Assembly (NCBI GenBank): GCA_001599715.1
Contig: BCHU01000010.1
Span: forward strand, 1,076,010-1,140,009
Reading direction: 5' to 3'
DNA length: 64,000 nucleotides
Origin: Phaeotremella fagi
Taxonomy: Eukaryota; Basidiomycota; Tremellomycetes; Tremellales; Phaeotremellaceae
Positions 12,966 through 25,692 of the stretch are shown here, piece by piece. The notes beneath the pieces were generated by a model. That model worked only from the letters and a program-made list of their open reading frames with translations. It was not told where the DNA came from and did no database searches. Both the position numbers and the translations under genes were made by a program. Within the stretch, counting starts at the first letter, position 1, and every line of letters starts with the position of its first letter.

Positions 12966-14138
12966 ATGGTCCCCAACATGTCACGCCCGCTCTCAAGACC
13001 TCTCCCTCTCGATGTTCAACGATACATCCTTTCCCTTGCTGGTGACACTACTACCAACATGATGTTGATTTCTAAAAGCTGTGAAGACATGGTGTATGAC
13101 ATTCGTTATAGAACTGTCACACTTCGGTACGATGACGATAACAATCTCTTTCAACGATCTTTACGTAACGAGAAACCAACTCCAGAACAAAAACGCGAAA
13201 ACCGAGAGACTGGACGTTGGGATACCGAATGGAAAGAAAACAAAGGTCCTCAGCTAAACTCTAAACAGTTAACCAACCTCGAAACTTTTAGACGACTAGA
13301 CATCAACTTGAATCCGGACCTGTCTCTTCCAACAAATATCTCGACATTAAAAAGTATACAGTATATCCGATTTATCCCTTCTGCTGATCATTCGTTCAAT
13401 AACTCCTCCAAATACGTTTACCGAGATAACAGCGTTACTCAAAGAATCAAGCAACTTCCTAAAGAGAAGATTGTGGTACTACGCGATTTACCGGTTTGGA
13501 CATACCATAACTGGACTGTAAATGACATCTTGGGATGTCACCCGAAAAAGTTGGTTTGCGTGATGAGGCAAATGCGGGTGGATGAAGACATTGAGAATCC
13601 CATAATGGACATCCTTACACCAAGTGTCTACCATAGATGTCCAAAAGAAGCTGTCCTCATCTTCCACACACCTTCACCATTGGAAACATTCCGTTTACAA
13701 GTTCAATCCAACGAAGGAACAAGACATCATGATACTTTTACAAGAAATGTTTTCACTAAACTCGCTCATCTCGCTATGACCATCAATACCAAAATCACAA
13801 TCGTCAACTCAGGGTCAATTCAAATTACAGACACAGTGCTTCCGACATATCTCGCTTCCTTGGTTACATCCAGATTCTCCTCTACAGGCCAGCTCAACGA
13901 CCACGGTGTATTTCAAGGGTTAGTCGCTATGGAAGTTGAAAGAAAGATGAAATTACTGATTCAAATCGAGAAATCAACTTTGGAAGCACAAGAGAAGACT
14001 TTAAGTGAAAGCTTGAAAAACCTCAATTTCGCCAAGATGGAAGATTGGGTTCGTCAAGGGGAATGGCACGGTGTTTACGATAAAGAAGAAATTTCAGCTT
14101 GGAGAAGTTATCGACCACCGGTTGTTGTTCAAGTTTAA
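12966..14138 (+). CDS. F-box-like family protein (390 aa), member 1
   Basis: Single-exon gene with ATG at 12966. Residues about 12-50 look like a divergent F-box (LPLDVQRYILSL, then LISKSCEDMVYDIRYRTVTL), a motif that in other proteins binds Skp1 and recruits targets to SCF ubiquitin ligases. The middle has the core ITIVNSGSI near residue 282, which is shared by all members here. The C-terminus carries the family signature EDWVRQGEWHGVYDKEEISAW, which pairs two Trp blocks. It is the only full-length member on the plus strand and lies next to a truncated copy. The substrate-binding repeats typical of many F-box proteins (LRR, WD40, Kelch) are not evident. The F-box label is inference from pattern only. 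Confidence 0.75.
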   Translation: MVPNMSRPLSRPLPLDVQRYILSLAGDTTTNMMLISKSCEDMVYDIRYRTVTLRYDDDNNLFQRSLRNEKPTPEQKRENRETGRWDTEWKENKGPQLNSKQLTNLETFRRLDINLNPDLSLPTNISTLKSIQYIRFIPSADHSFNNSSKYVYRDNSVTQRIKQLPKEKIVVLRDLPVWTYHNWTVNDILGCHPKKLVCVMRQMRVDEDIENPIMDILTPSVYHRCPKEAVLIFHTPSPLETFRLQVQSNEGTRHHDTFTRNVFTKLAHLAMTINTKITIVNSGSIQITDTVLPTYLASLVTSRFSSTGQLNDHGVFQGLVAMEVERKMKLLIQIEKSTLEAQEKTLSESLKNLNFAKMEDWVRQGEWHGVYDKEEISAWRSYRPPVVVQV

Positions 14139-14735
14139 CGGTGTTCATACTGTATTAGACGATTGCGGAGCAGAGGACTTAAGATTATTGGAGGTTTGTG
14201 GATGGGGTGAAGATTGGTTAAGGTTTTCAATGGAGATGATTGACGGTCTATGGTGGTTACGGTTATGACGATAATGACAATTATAACGATTCTATCACTT
14301 GTGATAGATACTGGTACTTTTACAGATTACATTAGGTTTTCATTCATGGTATTCAAGATTTCAACGAAAGATTCAAAGTACGATTCAAAAAATTATAAGT
14401 TTTCAAATGATGGTTTATGCGATATCCATTATGATTCGTTTGGGGTTCAAGATAGATAAGGAGGGGTTGGACTGGAGAATTGATAAAACATAACATAGAA
14501 TAACCTGACTGTTTATAAAACTCATTCAAAGCTATGTAGTCTCGTATCATGTAAGCGAGTCCTCCTGTTGATCATCAAGAAGGCATGACTACTACCTCCT
14601 ACTGACATCGGACTTTGATTGGAACGATATCCTAAATTTGATTCGAATCACTGACCAAGATTTCATCGTCTGATGCGAAACAGATCTGTCTCTCTTAATA
14701 TCGTTTGTCCAAGTGAACACTGAATCTCTTATCCA
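14139..14735. other. Intergenic, nothing recognised
   Basis: This stretch holds the 3' flank of the F-box-like gene and AT-rich sequence. Short overlapping ORFs at 14071-14459 continue from the gene end without coding character. Confidence 0.4.
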
Positions 14736-15000
14736 ATGTCCAATCCAAAACCAACAAAAGCTCAGTCTTGGAAGACAGGCTTCCAACTGACCATGAATCG
14801 ATTTTATAGTTTCATTGAATCTGGGTTGGAAGTTGGTGCTCAGTTTGCATTTCCATATGTTCTTTACGAAGTGTTGCCCGTAAAGTCGTTCAAAATTTTC
14901 ACTGTATGGTCAAAACATTTATTCATATACCAACTTTGTTCACGTTTATTGTTGATAGATTGAGTTTTTCCTGATGGAATTTATGATCAGGATAATTTAG
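14736..15000 (+). CDS. Possible small spliced gene (69 aa), unknown
   Basis: The ATG at 14736 opens a 56-codon exon with aromatic-rich, coding-like sequence (WKTGFQLTMNRFYSFIESG, QFAFPYVLYEVLP). A GTATGG donor at 14904 and a TAG acceptor at 14958 define a 55-nt intron, typical of this genome. It joins in phase to 14 further codons that end at TAG 15000. The predicted product is hydrophobic and aromatic and may be membrane-associated or a truncated relic. No family is recognised. The gene converges on IMP3. Confidence 0.4.
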
Positions 15001-15328
15001 ATTTTTCTTGATATTGAAATCGTGTGATTAGCAACTTAGAAACGACTTGAGATTTTAGGATATCATGATCCACTATCGCACGACCAATAAAACGGATTAT
15101 GTGATTTTATCCGATGATGTTTGAATATCTGCTTTTTTGATGGTCAGATCAAGTGCTTAGTGAATACAGCATGTTCGGTTTTTGGCGTTAGTTGAAGGTT
15201 ATTTGAGTGTTACCGATCGCTCGATCCTAGACTGGAGCTGAGAATAGATAGATTTTTGGGATTAAGAATTGCATAAAAACGATCTGGGTATAAGTATATA
15301 TGCTGGATATAAGTCGAAAACGAAATTC
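15001..15328. other. Intergenic between convergent genes, nothing recognised
   Basis: AT-rich 3' flank of IMP3 and of the small gene at 14736. No ORF or repeat of note. Confidence 0.4.
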
Positions 15329-16151
15329 TTAAAGTAGATCGAAATCGTCCAACTAAAAAATGATTATAGTATCAGTAAAAATGATAGAAATCTTGGATCA
15401 AAGATACCCACCTCATCATTGTATTTCATGATTGTCCTCTTTCTAGCTGAAGTATCTACCCAAGTAACGAAATCTTCCATTCTACGAGTGATCAACATTG
15501 CTGGATCTGTTATGGGGGATGGTCCAACTCTGATGTGACCTTGTTCGATCGTTCGTACGGCCTAAATCAGATGAGTCTTGTGTATTTTGGCTTTTACTTA
15601 CATCAGAAACCGTTTCTGACATCTTCAATCTAGTTGCTACGACTGCTAATCTCCTTCTAGCTATTGAGGATACGGTTACTTTATTTTCAATGTCTGAGGG
15701 TTTGGAACCGGTATCTGTAATTTTACCACTTTTAGTTCATCGTTAACGACCAGGAGAAATGGTACTCACCCAGTATACCCATGTCATATAGTTTATTCAA
15801 CATCTCAGCTTCCTTCTGTTGTCTGAATGGATCTTCTGCAGGAAGTAACGAGAGTTTATGAATGAGGGATCGTAAAGAACCACATAGTTTGTTATATCTA
15901 CACAAGTCAGTTTCAAACTTGGAGTGGTGACCACTCCACTCACTTGTGATAATCCTCCCTATCTTGAATATGATATTTCCTCATGACCTTGATTTCACGA
16001 AGGGATGCATCTTGTTTCCACTAAGGGTGACGATCAGACTTTCTGACTGATTTTTGCGATACAAAAAAAACCTCTTGCAATGAGTACAACTTACATTCAA
16101 GAAATCTACTTTCTTCAGTAGTTTCTGCTCGTGATGCTTTAACTGACGCAT
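15329..16151 (-). CDS. IMP3: U3 small nucleolar ribonucleoprotein IMP3
   Basis: IMP3 is a component of the SSU processome that stabilises pairing of U3 snoRNA with the pre-18S rRNA in the nucleolus. The start at 16151 gives [19 protein letters not shown] (19 codons), followed by exons for [38 protein letters not shown] and the S4-like RNA-binding part ([29 protein letters not shown]). It ends in [20 protein letters not shown] and LDDFDLL, as in human and yeast Imp3. All junctions use GT-AG introns that keep frame. The first two exons are 16151-16095 and 16020-15944. The length, about 180-190 residues, fits the family. It faces the La-related gene across a 1.16-kb shared promoter region. Confidence 0.93.
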
Positions 16152-17313
16152 GGTGATGAGATGTTGTTGATGATGTGTGAAGATGAAAGTGTAATGTCAA
16201 TGTCAAAAGCAAATTAAATAAAATTTAAAATGCAACCAACTAAAAATGATATTGTAATGCCGCTAATCGCCGTCAAAGAGGAGGTCAAGTACAGTAGATA
16301 CGAGTACAGCAACCATCATTCATATCTATCTCTTTCATCCAATTCATTCCATTCCATTCTTCCCCTCTTCATCTCAACACCCCCTTCTCACTCTAGCATC
16401 ACATCTCTGCATAGCATAATCAGTCACAACCACCATTCATCCATCTTCATCTCCAAAAACTTACACCATCACCTCATCAAAACTCGGACGACCAAAAGAG
16501 ATTCATAACCCAAATCACTGGTCGTCGGAGCCGTCAAGCATATCATACGACTCGATCAACTGATAAACCTACAAATCATCTTCATTAGTATCAGCGATCA
16601 TTAGTAATCAGCTATCACAGGTAGATACATCTGATAAGAACAATAAAGTAGCTAGTACTAGTGGCAAGGAAGCTTTTTTTTGGGTTGAAATCTGAACAAA
16701 AAAAATATAGGTGAGTTTGGACTCTTTTTTTTTCTTTCGGGTTGAACAATACTTTCATCGTTTGATTTGTTATTGGCCTTCTGAGAAATTGTCGTTCTAA
16801 CCAAGTGTTGATTTTAGTTGACGAATTTCATTTCAGCATCTATCCTGATAAAAATTTAACTTTTATCATCTTATCATCAATCGAGGGTCTAGGTGAGTTT
16901 CTTGGTCTCATCTACTTTCTTCATTTCATTACTTCCTTTTCTTTCATCTTGATACTGGATGGATCACTCTGCGGGTACCACCACTACAGTATCAATTTCT
17001 TTTCCCGTTTTTTGTTGTTGGCAATTTAACGATCACTCCGCCTTGGACCTTCCAAATTATATCCCCCTCTTATTTCCTTTGATCTCATTCTCCTTTGCGT
17101 TTAACATATTCCAAATCTTAGTGACCCCACTATATCAAAAATACAAGAAGGATACTGACGTCTATTCTCTTTTCTCCATTGCACCTCTTCTCGCTTTCAC
17201 CAATTTACCCAACTGTTCATCAAATTTTAATTTCGTTTCCATCACCAATGCTCGCTTTTCAGCAATCATTACCCTCTCTTCATTCCTCTCTACCAATCCC
17301 CTTATTATCCAAC
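16152..17313. promoter_or_regulatory. Shared upstream region of IMP3 and the La-related gene
   Basis: Divergent promoter region of about 1.16 kb. It is rich in C/T stretches (about 16320-16480 and 17090-17310) and has short A and T runs near 16670-16730. The long pyrimidine-rich leader before 17314 may be a 5' UTR, possibly with an intron. No protein gene is supported, and the ORFs here run in pyrimidine-rich sequence. An in-frame ATG at 17248 is an alternative start for the La-related protein. Confidence 0.4.
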
Positions 17314-20300
17314 ATGTCGTCTTCGCAACCTATAGCGAATTCGACGTCGGTCTTCAAAGCTTTAGGATCTTACGCTGATAGGATCAAAGACAAAGACGTT
17401 AACGGTAACCATACAACTGGCAACGGTAGTTCAGGTAGTGTTCATCCAACATCAAAATCGACTTCAACCACGAGTAAATCTCTAACGCCCAACGGTACAC
17501 ATTCAAATAACACTGCAACAACGTCTGCAGCAACTTCTAAATCTGCTTCCCCGTCTCCATCACCTAGCGCGGCCAAAATGGTTAACGGTAATGCTAGTGG
17601 TCCTTCGAGTAAAGACCCTATACCAGCACCTGCACCCACACCTACACCCAAATCAGCAGAAAACGACGAAGGAGTTTGGGAAACAGTTTCATCCACACGT
17701 CATAAATCCAAACAAGAGGAGAAGAAAGGTGGTGATAGTAGCTCAAGGAATTGGAGAGACCGACCGGAAACAACTGTTCGTGAAAGAAATGGTGAAGATG
17801 AAGGGAAGAGGTCAACGAGTTTGAAAGCCAACAAGAAAGGTCAAAATGTTTCAGCATCTGTTACACCTGTGATTGAAAAACCTCGCTCGACACCTCGTAC
17901 GAGTCTACCAACGACGACACCGACTACGACGGGAACGACGTCCGCGTGGGGAATCAAACCTGTCGCAAATCCACATAACATATCTTCCACATCATCACCA
18001 ATCAAACCTAACGGTGTTCAAACAAATCCTTCTACGCCATCACTTGATGGTACGACTACTGCTGCTGCTTCCACGTCTACACCCAACCCATCAATCGAGC
18101 CAGCTGCAGCTTCATCATTACCAACGAGTATTGAGAACAAAGCTCCGTCAGCAGATGACGAGGGAAGTTGGCGATCGAATAAAGCAACAGTCGAAGTCAC
18201 ACCTGTAATCGCTGCACCACAGCCGATCAAGAAAGCCGCACCACCACCAGTGGTAAACGCCTGGGATCTACGCAAGAAAACATTACCAACAATACAAACC
18301 GTCTCAAAACCCTCGACATCCTCCGAAAATAAAACACCAGTTTTACAATTCGGTTCAGTCAGTTCATCAGTGTTGAATGAAACCAAATCAGATGATAACG
18401 TCAAAGTTGCCAGTAAGAAGAAAAAGAAGAGCTCAAACACGCAGAATGGTTCGAATGGTGATTCAGCCTTATCATCGATAAATGATACAAGTCTTTGGCC
18501 TGATGTAGCTCAAGCTGCTGAGGTTGCGAAGGCTGCTGAAGAGAAGAAGAAGGCTCAAGAGAAAAAGGATGAAGAAGGAAGTGTGGCTGAGGAATCGTCT
18601 AATGGGATTGGTAGTGAGTCATCAACTTTGATTGTTGATAGTCGTACTGATGTTGATGCTATTCCGAAGAAAAACCAAAATGGAAAGCTATCCCTGCGAT
18701 AGAGCTACAGGCTGCAGCTGATCAAGCTGCTGAACAAAGCAGAAAAGCTAAACTTGAAGCTACTGCTAAGAAACGTGTAAACGGACCTCCGATGAATGGG
18801 AGACCAGAAGTAGATGGACAAATTAGACAACAATCTAAAAATCAAACTAAGAAAGCGATCACACCTACCACCGCTGTTGATGTCAAGAAGGGAGTTAAAG
18901 GTGGCAATAGAAACGATAATGGTGAAGTCAAGCTCCCTGGAGTTACGCAACTCTCGGACGAAGCTGAAGAATTCAAACCTACATTTGGGTCTCTGGGTAA
19001 TGGAGTCGACGAATTTTCAACGGAGAATGGTGAAATTATTGGATTAACGGGAGTTGGAATCAAGGATGAAGGGAGTATCCAATCAGATACTCTTGTTGGA
19101 AGTAGTAATTATGGTGTTATCAGTGCACCACTTTCCCGACAAACTAGTCGTCATTCTGGTAAAGATTTATCACCTCAAAAAGCTAGAACTACACAATCGT
19201 CACCTTACCTTGGCTCTACACAGCGATTCGATCCTGTCGCACCTATGAATGGAAACGGACAACAAACCAATGCAAACAGAGGATATAACCCCAAATCAGG
19301 TAACACTGCACCACTCCCTCAAAACGCTTTCAACCCAATGAACAACCAACATCTACCTCGTCCTAGAGGACGAAACTCTAACGACAACTCCAGAGGTGGA
19401 TATACAGGAAGAGGTCGTGGGGGTTTCAGATCGAATTCAGCTGTTCCAATGGCTAACAAAACTGGATTCACTTCACCCCCAAATCAAAAATCTCATTTAC
19501 CTGTTGATATGACGTATTCAGGTGTTAACATGTATCAAAGAGGATATTCCAACGGGTTCCCCCAGTTCTACCCTGTCAACAATTTCGGTCAGAATCTGTA
19601 CGATCCAGCTGGTAATCCTGCTGCCGCTGCTGCTGCTGCTTTCGCTGCGGGTGGTTCGGGAGCTTTGTTCAATAGGAGTTTACCGCCTCCTCCACCTATG
19701 CCGGTCACTATTGTACCTAATTTAGATCCTTTGAGATTTTATGTTTTGGGTCAGGTTAGTCAGGAGCTTGGTTTTCAGGTTTGGTGATATACTGACACGC
19801 TGCTTTCAGGTCGAGTTTTACTTTAGCATGCAGAATTTAGCTATGGATTTCTTCTTGCGTCAGCAGGTAAGTCATTGTTATCAATTAGAATGGAATTTAG
19901 ACTGATATTCGTTTCGCAGATGGACTCCGAGGGGTGGATCGATATCTCAATGATCGCTTCATTCAATCGATTAAAATCGTTAACGCCAGACGCAGCGATT
20001 ATCAAAGAAGTCATGCTCTTATCATCAATGTTAGAAGTATACGAAGAAAGTGTCAGATTGTCCAATGGAGAATATCGACAATGGGTACTACCTGGATCCA
20101 AACCCTCAAAATTCGGAGTCGATTCATCATCATCACAAAAAGGTTCAGATGCTTTACCAACAACTGATGAAATCGATCCTTCAATGCTAGGTATCCCCAC
20201 TTCTCTCGATCCCAGTGCTCCAGGTTATATCAACAGTCTATCACCTGGAAATGGGGTTTTACAAATTGATGATACGGTGGCTACGACTACTCGACTCGTC

Positions 20301-20471
20301 GCTGGTGATGTTGAAGGGTTGTTGATGAAATCTTCAGTTCCAACTTCCTCTGCTGCTAGTTTGACTAATGGAGAGGGAAGTTATGGTGAGAAGGAGAACG
20401 ATAACACTCCTGGAACCAGTGTTACCGATGTTAACGAGAACGAGGAGAAGAGTTTTGTCGAGGTTAAATGA
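17314..20471 (+). CDS. La-related RNA-binding protein (La motif, LARP1/Sro9-like)
   Basis: Four exons (17314-18613, 18670-19754, 19810-19866, 19920-20471) give 997 residues. The first ~780 residues are Ser/Thr/Asn/Pro-rich, likely disordered, with a KKPKWKAIPAIELQAAADQ segment and an RGG-like patch (RGGYTGRGRGG). The La motif, a winged-helix RNA-binding module, spans residues about 780-870: LGQVEFYFSMQNLAMDFFLR then GWIDISMIASFNRLKSLT. La-motif proteins without a following canonical RRM, such as yeast Sro9/Slf1 and LARP1, bind mRNAs and influence translation. This one most likely does the same in the cytoplasm. The 56-nt intron at 18614-18669 is essential, since without it the gene appears frameshifted. 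A TTG-initiated extension upstream is not used. Confidence 0.88.
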
Positions 20472-21316
20472 GTTTAGGAGGTTGGTCAATTCCCCTCTGT
20501 TGGAGAAACAAACTGATCTCGATTTAGGAAAAACAATCAAATCAGTGTTATGAAGAAGAACCTATCAATCAACGAAATCAGTCATATCAATATTAAACCA
20601 ATCATCATTTCATACCCTTATCCACGAGACCAATCCATCCCAATCCGATTGGAATCCATCAAACCAAATCCCAACTAAATAAATAAAAACAATTTTCTTA
20701 CAATTTTCGATTTCCCATCAACGTCAAACGATCAGACGAACCAAAGTATTCATTCTCTTCGAAACTTTTCACACGTTTCTATCAAATTTTCGGAATGTTT
20801 CAACGAATAGGATTTGCAAAACCAATCCAATAATCTTGGAATATCATTTCAAACTCGACCAATCAATTTCTTTTTTGTCTCCTTTACATACAATACTCTC
20901 CTTTTCTCTCCTTCATTTTCTTTCATTTACTGCTTGTTCACAATCATTATTTCGGCATGTGCATTTTCTCTTTGTTCGTTTGTTAGTCAGTTTTTCTCTC
21001 TTCAATTTTTTTTGCAAAACTCTTTTCTTTATACAAGTTTACTCGTACATATTTACATACATCTGGAATTTTGATGAGGTTGATACTGCAGTTTTAACAT
21101 TATGCACGAACGATGTTTACTGTTTGACTTTTGGGGGGTTTCGATTCGTCCAGTTGGTATTGGTTCATGATGAGTATATACGAGTATACTCGTCTACATT
21201 CACTCCTAGGTACAAGACTACGAAAATCCCAAAAATGAACTCTACGAACGACGGATCAAGCGAAATGTCTAAATGTCAATCAGAAATTGTACTAATACTT
21301 GTGGATGGGGTGAAAC
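20472..21316. other. Intergenic between convergent genes; T-rich, nothing recognised
   Basis: 845 nt of 3' flank from the La-related gene and DIM1. The section 20870-21060 is strongly T/C-rich and produces hydrophobic shadow ORFs without coding support. No gene or repeat array was found. Confidence 0.4.
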
Positions 21317-22631
<1,315 letters not shown>

Positions 22632-23165
22632 TTTGGGAATTTGAAAAAGGGGTTGAACTTGGTTTTTTACAGTTGTCTATTTTTATCTATTCTTCTTTCG
22701 GTCTGTGATGTGGTCTTGATGTGCGCAATTTATAGAGATAAGATAAATTTCAGAAAATTAAAATTTATGAAAGTTGGATTTTCAAAAACAACAATTGGCT
22801 CTCTTAGTCACGTGACCTGGTTCCTTATTCGTACATACACTAGTACTGATATATGCTGTGTAGCATCCCTTGAGACTCAAAGAGCAAAGCAAAGGCTACA
22901 GTAAGCACCTTGACTGAATATACATAGACTATACTCTACTCCAAAGTGTCTTCTTGGACGTGTAGAAGTGCTTTTGTACATGACAAAGGATGAGATTACC
23001 AAATGACACTCGATAGTGGCAAAAAGTCTAGCCTTCGCTTGCAAAAAGAAGGCCACTTCTAAAGTATTGAAGAATAAACTGTGGAACAATTTTCTTTTCT
23101 CTTTACAAGATATCCGCCAACTTTATTCCGAGAACTCCAGCACTTATCACAATCATTCAGAGAAT
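22632..23165. other. Divergent upstream region, nothing recognised
   Basis: 534 nt between DIM1 and the plus-strand gene at 23166. It is AT-rich near 22720-22800. No conserved site could be named. Confidence 0.35.
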
Positions 23166-24242
23166 ATGCCTGAGGAATTATCCGAATACAACGAGTCAAC
23201 ATACAGCCTAGCCACTACCGATAACCCTTATGCCCAACACCTCATAACACAATCTCTCTCTGAGACAGATCAGCAATTTCTTTTCGACTGGGTCGGGGCT
23301 CGTGTAGACCCCACCAAGTTTGTTCAGCGACTCAGATCATTAAGACAGACACTGTATCAGAGAATCATGAACGAAAAGCTGGCTGGTTATGAAGTTATCG
23401 AATTGGGGGTTGAGAACGATGAGAACGAGGACGATGATGTTGCTGAGTCATCGAAGAAAAAGAAAAGGACTAGGAGGAGGAAAGGCAAGAGAAAGAAGAG
23501 TAAGCTCAGGGAGGTGGTAAGAACAGAAACGGCTCGTGATGAATCAGAAGTCGAAGGAGGTACTGATGACGAGTCAACAACGGATGGCAGTACCGAGGAC
23601 GCAGATACTCCTGTTCCAAATAATCCAGACTCGATCGGTGTGATCCCTCGGGATGAGATGATCTATGACGGTCCTATAGACAAGGAAGCCGCAATTGAGT
23701 ATGTTGGTCCACACCTCGCCAAAGATGCCTACGACGAAGCGGCGATGCTCTCTTTCGAACGACTGGATCCTCGACAACGATATCTCAAAGACGCTGCGGC
23801 AAAGTATTTTGAGGGTGAAGGTCGAACATCAGCGATTGAATCATCTTTTTCTGATCTAACGCTAACCTCTCTCCAATCACAAGAAGACGAGAATACTCCA
23901 TCCACAGCCCTGGTACGATATGGAGACGTTTCCCCTTTACGATCCGAATTTGGTCATTCCCAATCAGAAAACGAAAGATTTATGCTAACCGTCCAAAGTC
24001 GTCATTCGAATGATAAAATGCGGTTTGAAAGGTTCGAAGCTCTTTTAGTCGCTGGTGATAATCTTCATACCTTGATGACTGCAAATCTCGATGGAACCAA
24101 AGATCAAGATCAAGCTCGATTCGAAATGGCAGAAGTCTCTATGGTCATGATAGATAGACTTGATTATCTTATTCCTGAATTCGGTTCACTTCCAAAAGTA
24201 ACCGCTAGACCGGGTTTGTTGGGTCTTTCAGAAGGCATTTGA
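23166..24242 (+). CDS. Hypothetical protein with strongly basic patch (358 aa)
   Basis: Single exon with ATG at 23166 (MPEELSEYNESTYSLATTDN). The N-terminal ~90 residues look folded (QQFLFDWVGARVDPTKFVQR), followed by an acidic stretch and a run of Lys/Arg (SKKKKRTRRRKGKRKKSK, residues ~97-116). That run is a plausible nuclear or nucleolar localisation signal. A long acidic segment follows, then a helical C-terminal half (RFERFEALLVAGDNLHTLM). No known domain is recognised. It opens the accessory block and converges with the first minus-strand F-box-like gene. An upstream in-frame TTG extension has no support. Confidence 0.65.
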   Translation: MPEELSEYNESTYSLATTDNPYAQHLITQSLSETDQQFLFDWVGARVDPTKFVQRLRSLRQTLYQRIMNEKLAGYEVIELGVENDENEDDDVAESSKKKKRTRRRKGKRKKSKLREVVRTETARDESEVEGGTDDESTTDGSTEDADTPVPNNPDSIGVIPRDEMIYDGPIDKEAAIEYVGPHLAKDAYDEAAMLSFERLDPRQRYLKDAAAKYFEGEGRTSAIESSFSDLTLTSLQSQEDENTPSTALVRYGDVSPLRSEFGHSQSENERFMLTVQSRHSNDKMRFERFEALLVAGDNLHTLMTANLDGTKDQDQARFEMAEVSMVMIDRLDYLIPEFGSLPKVTARPGLLGLSEGI

Positions 24243-24401
24243 AGGATTTGGTGGAGGTGTCCTTCTTTGTAGTTTTGGGATAACAACTGAAGATAGCGTT
24301 AAAGTGTGTAAGCCGGTCTACTTGCATTCTGTTTGCCGTCTCCGGTCTCGAACATCATAGCAAGAGAGGTTGACAAATTTGATCACCAACAATATCAAGT
24401 G

Positions 24402-25473
24402 TTACTGACCATCCAAATCCCTAATCCATTCATCCACCTCCTTCTGATCATAAATCCCTTTCCACAACCCAGCTTCGATCCATTCTCTCATTCCCATAAA
24501 CTTGATCCTCTTCTGTATCTCCTCGTTCTCCTTCTTACGCTCTTCCTCCGTCTCCCCAGGGGCACTTTCATTTTCCACATCATCTTCATCCCCTGTCTCC
24601 CCCGGGACAAACCTAATTCCATCCAGCCGAAAATCATTCTCAAACATATCCTGTTCAAATTTATCGTCCCATGGTGATGTCCCGTACGTTATCATCCGCG
24701 AAATTGACCCAGCATTGATGATGAGGACCTCCTGCAGAGATCTTTGGGATACATCTCCGTAAATTAGCACGAGCTAGTGCATATGACTCATCGTGATTTG
24801 ACGAGTCGGACGTACTCCCAAGTCTCTGCGATCTACGCACACCAGTCGGGGTATCCACTACGATCGAGATCCTTTTCAGATACTTCGATCGATGGTTTGC
24901 CAAAAGATCACGGATTGAAAGGTGATTGAGTGTTTTCAGTAATTGATGAAGACTAGCAAATCTTATGACCAGATGTTCGACGTTTCGATGAAGAAGTGAG
25001 AGTACATTTGTCACCCATGACTCTTCACATGAAAACGTATAAGTGACAAGGGTGTTGTAGGAAAGTCGAGAGAGTTTTTGTGCTAGTCCATCTTCTGATT
25101 GGAATCGACCTTGGAACAGTTGTTTAAGCTGGACAACTTTGAGATTGATTAGACGAGATACATTAACAGGAGTTGATGGGATCGGTGTTATGATTTCGAG
25201 TACGTCAACATAACTTAGCAGCTGCGATTTCAACGACATTGCCACCTTTGAATTACTCGCAAATTTCCGTTGAATGTTACCAGTGCCATGATTTAAATCC
25301 AGAAATAGGGAGCTGTCAAATTTGGTACCAAGAGTAACTTTATTGTATCTGCGACGACCGACGAATGTGAACATGTCTTTCGAAATTCGTAACCATGAAA
25401 TTGGGAGAGGGTCGATGAACGACATGATTTGATCGATTATCTCTTCATGAAGAACTGGTTTTGTGACTGTCAT
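24402..25473 (-). pseudogene. F-box-like family member 2, reading frame disrupted
   Basis: The N-terminal part (25473 down to about 24725) reads LHEEIIDQIMSFIDPLPISW then LRISKDMFTFVGRRRYNKVT, the family's F-box-like opening. The C-terminal part (to 24402) reads VLIINAGSISRMI and ends with the signature REWIEAGLWKGIYDQKEVDEW. The two parts are in different frames: the shift falls near 24725-24735, directly before the conserved INAGS core. Family alignment predicts continuity there, which favours a +1 indel (decay or assembly error). A 61-nt GT-AG intron in this interval could restore frame but would delete aligned residues. The copy is therefore either a recent pseudogene or a misread active gene. 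It is the first of five family members on the minus strand. Confidence 0.6.
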
Positions 25474-25692
25474 TTTGGTTGATAGTGGGATGCTTCGTCA
25501 TAAGTATTGAATTAAATGGAGAGATCGATTGATAAGGTCATAATTTAATAACGCTGGTGGAAAGAAGAAATAGGGGAAACTTAGGGGATTCTGGAAGTCC
25601 GTGGCATTACGCAATGTCGAACGATAGTGCCACGTCCTCGAAAAAGGAACAGTAGGAGCTCAGTATTAGCAATTTGCATCGATACAGCAATT

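Noticed and set aside
18600..18720. Apparent frameshift in the La-related gene
   Set aside because: A 56-nt GTGAGT...AAG intron (18614-18669) with a CTGAT branch-like site restores the frame exactly, giving NGIGKKPKWKAIP.
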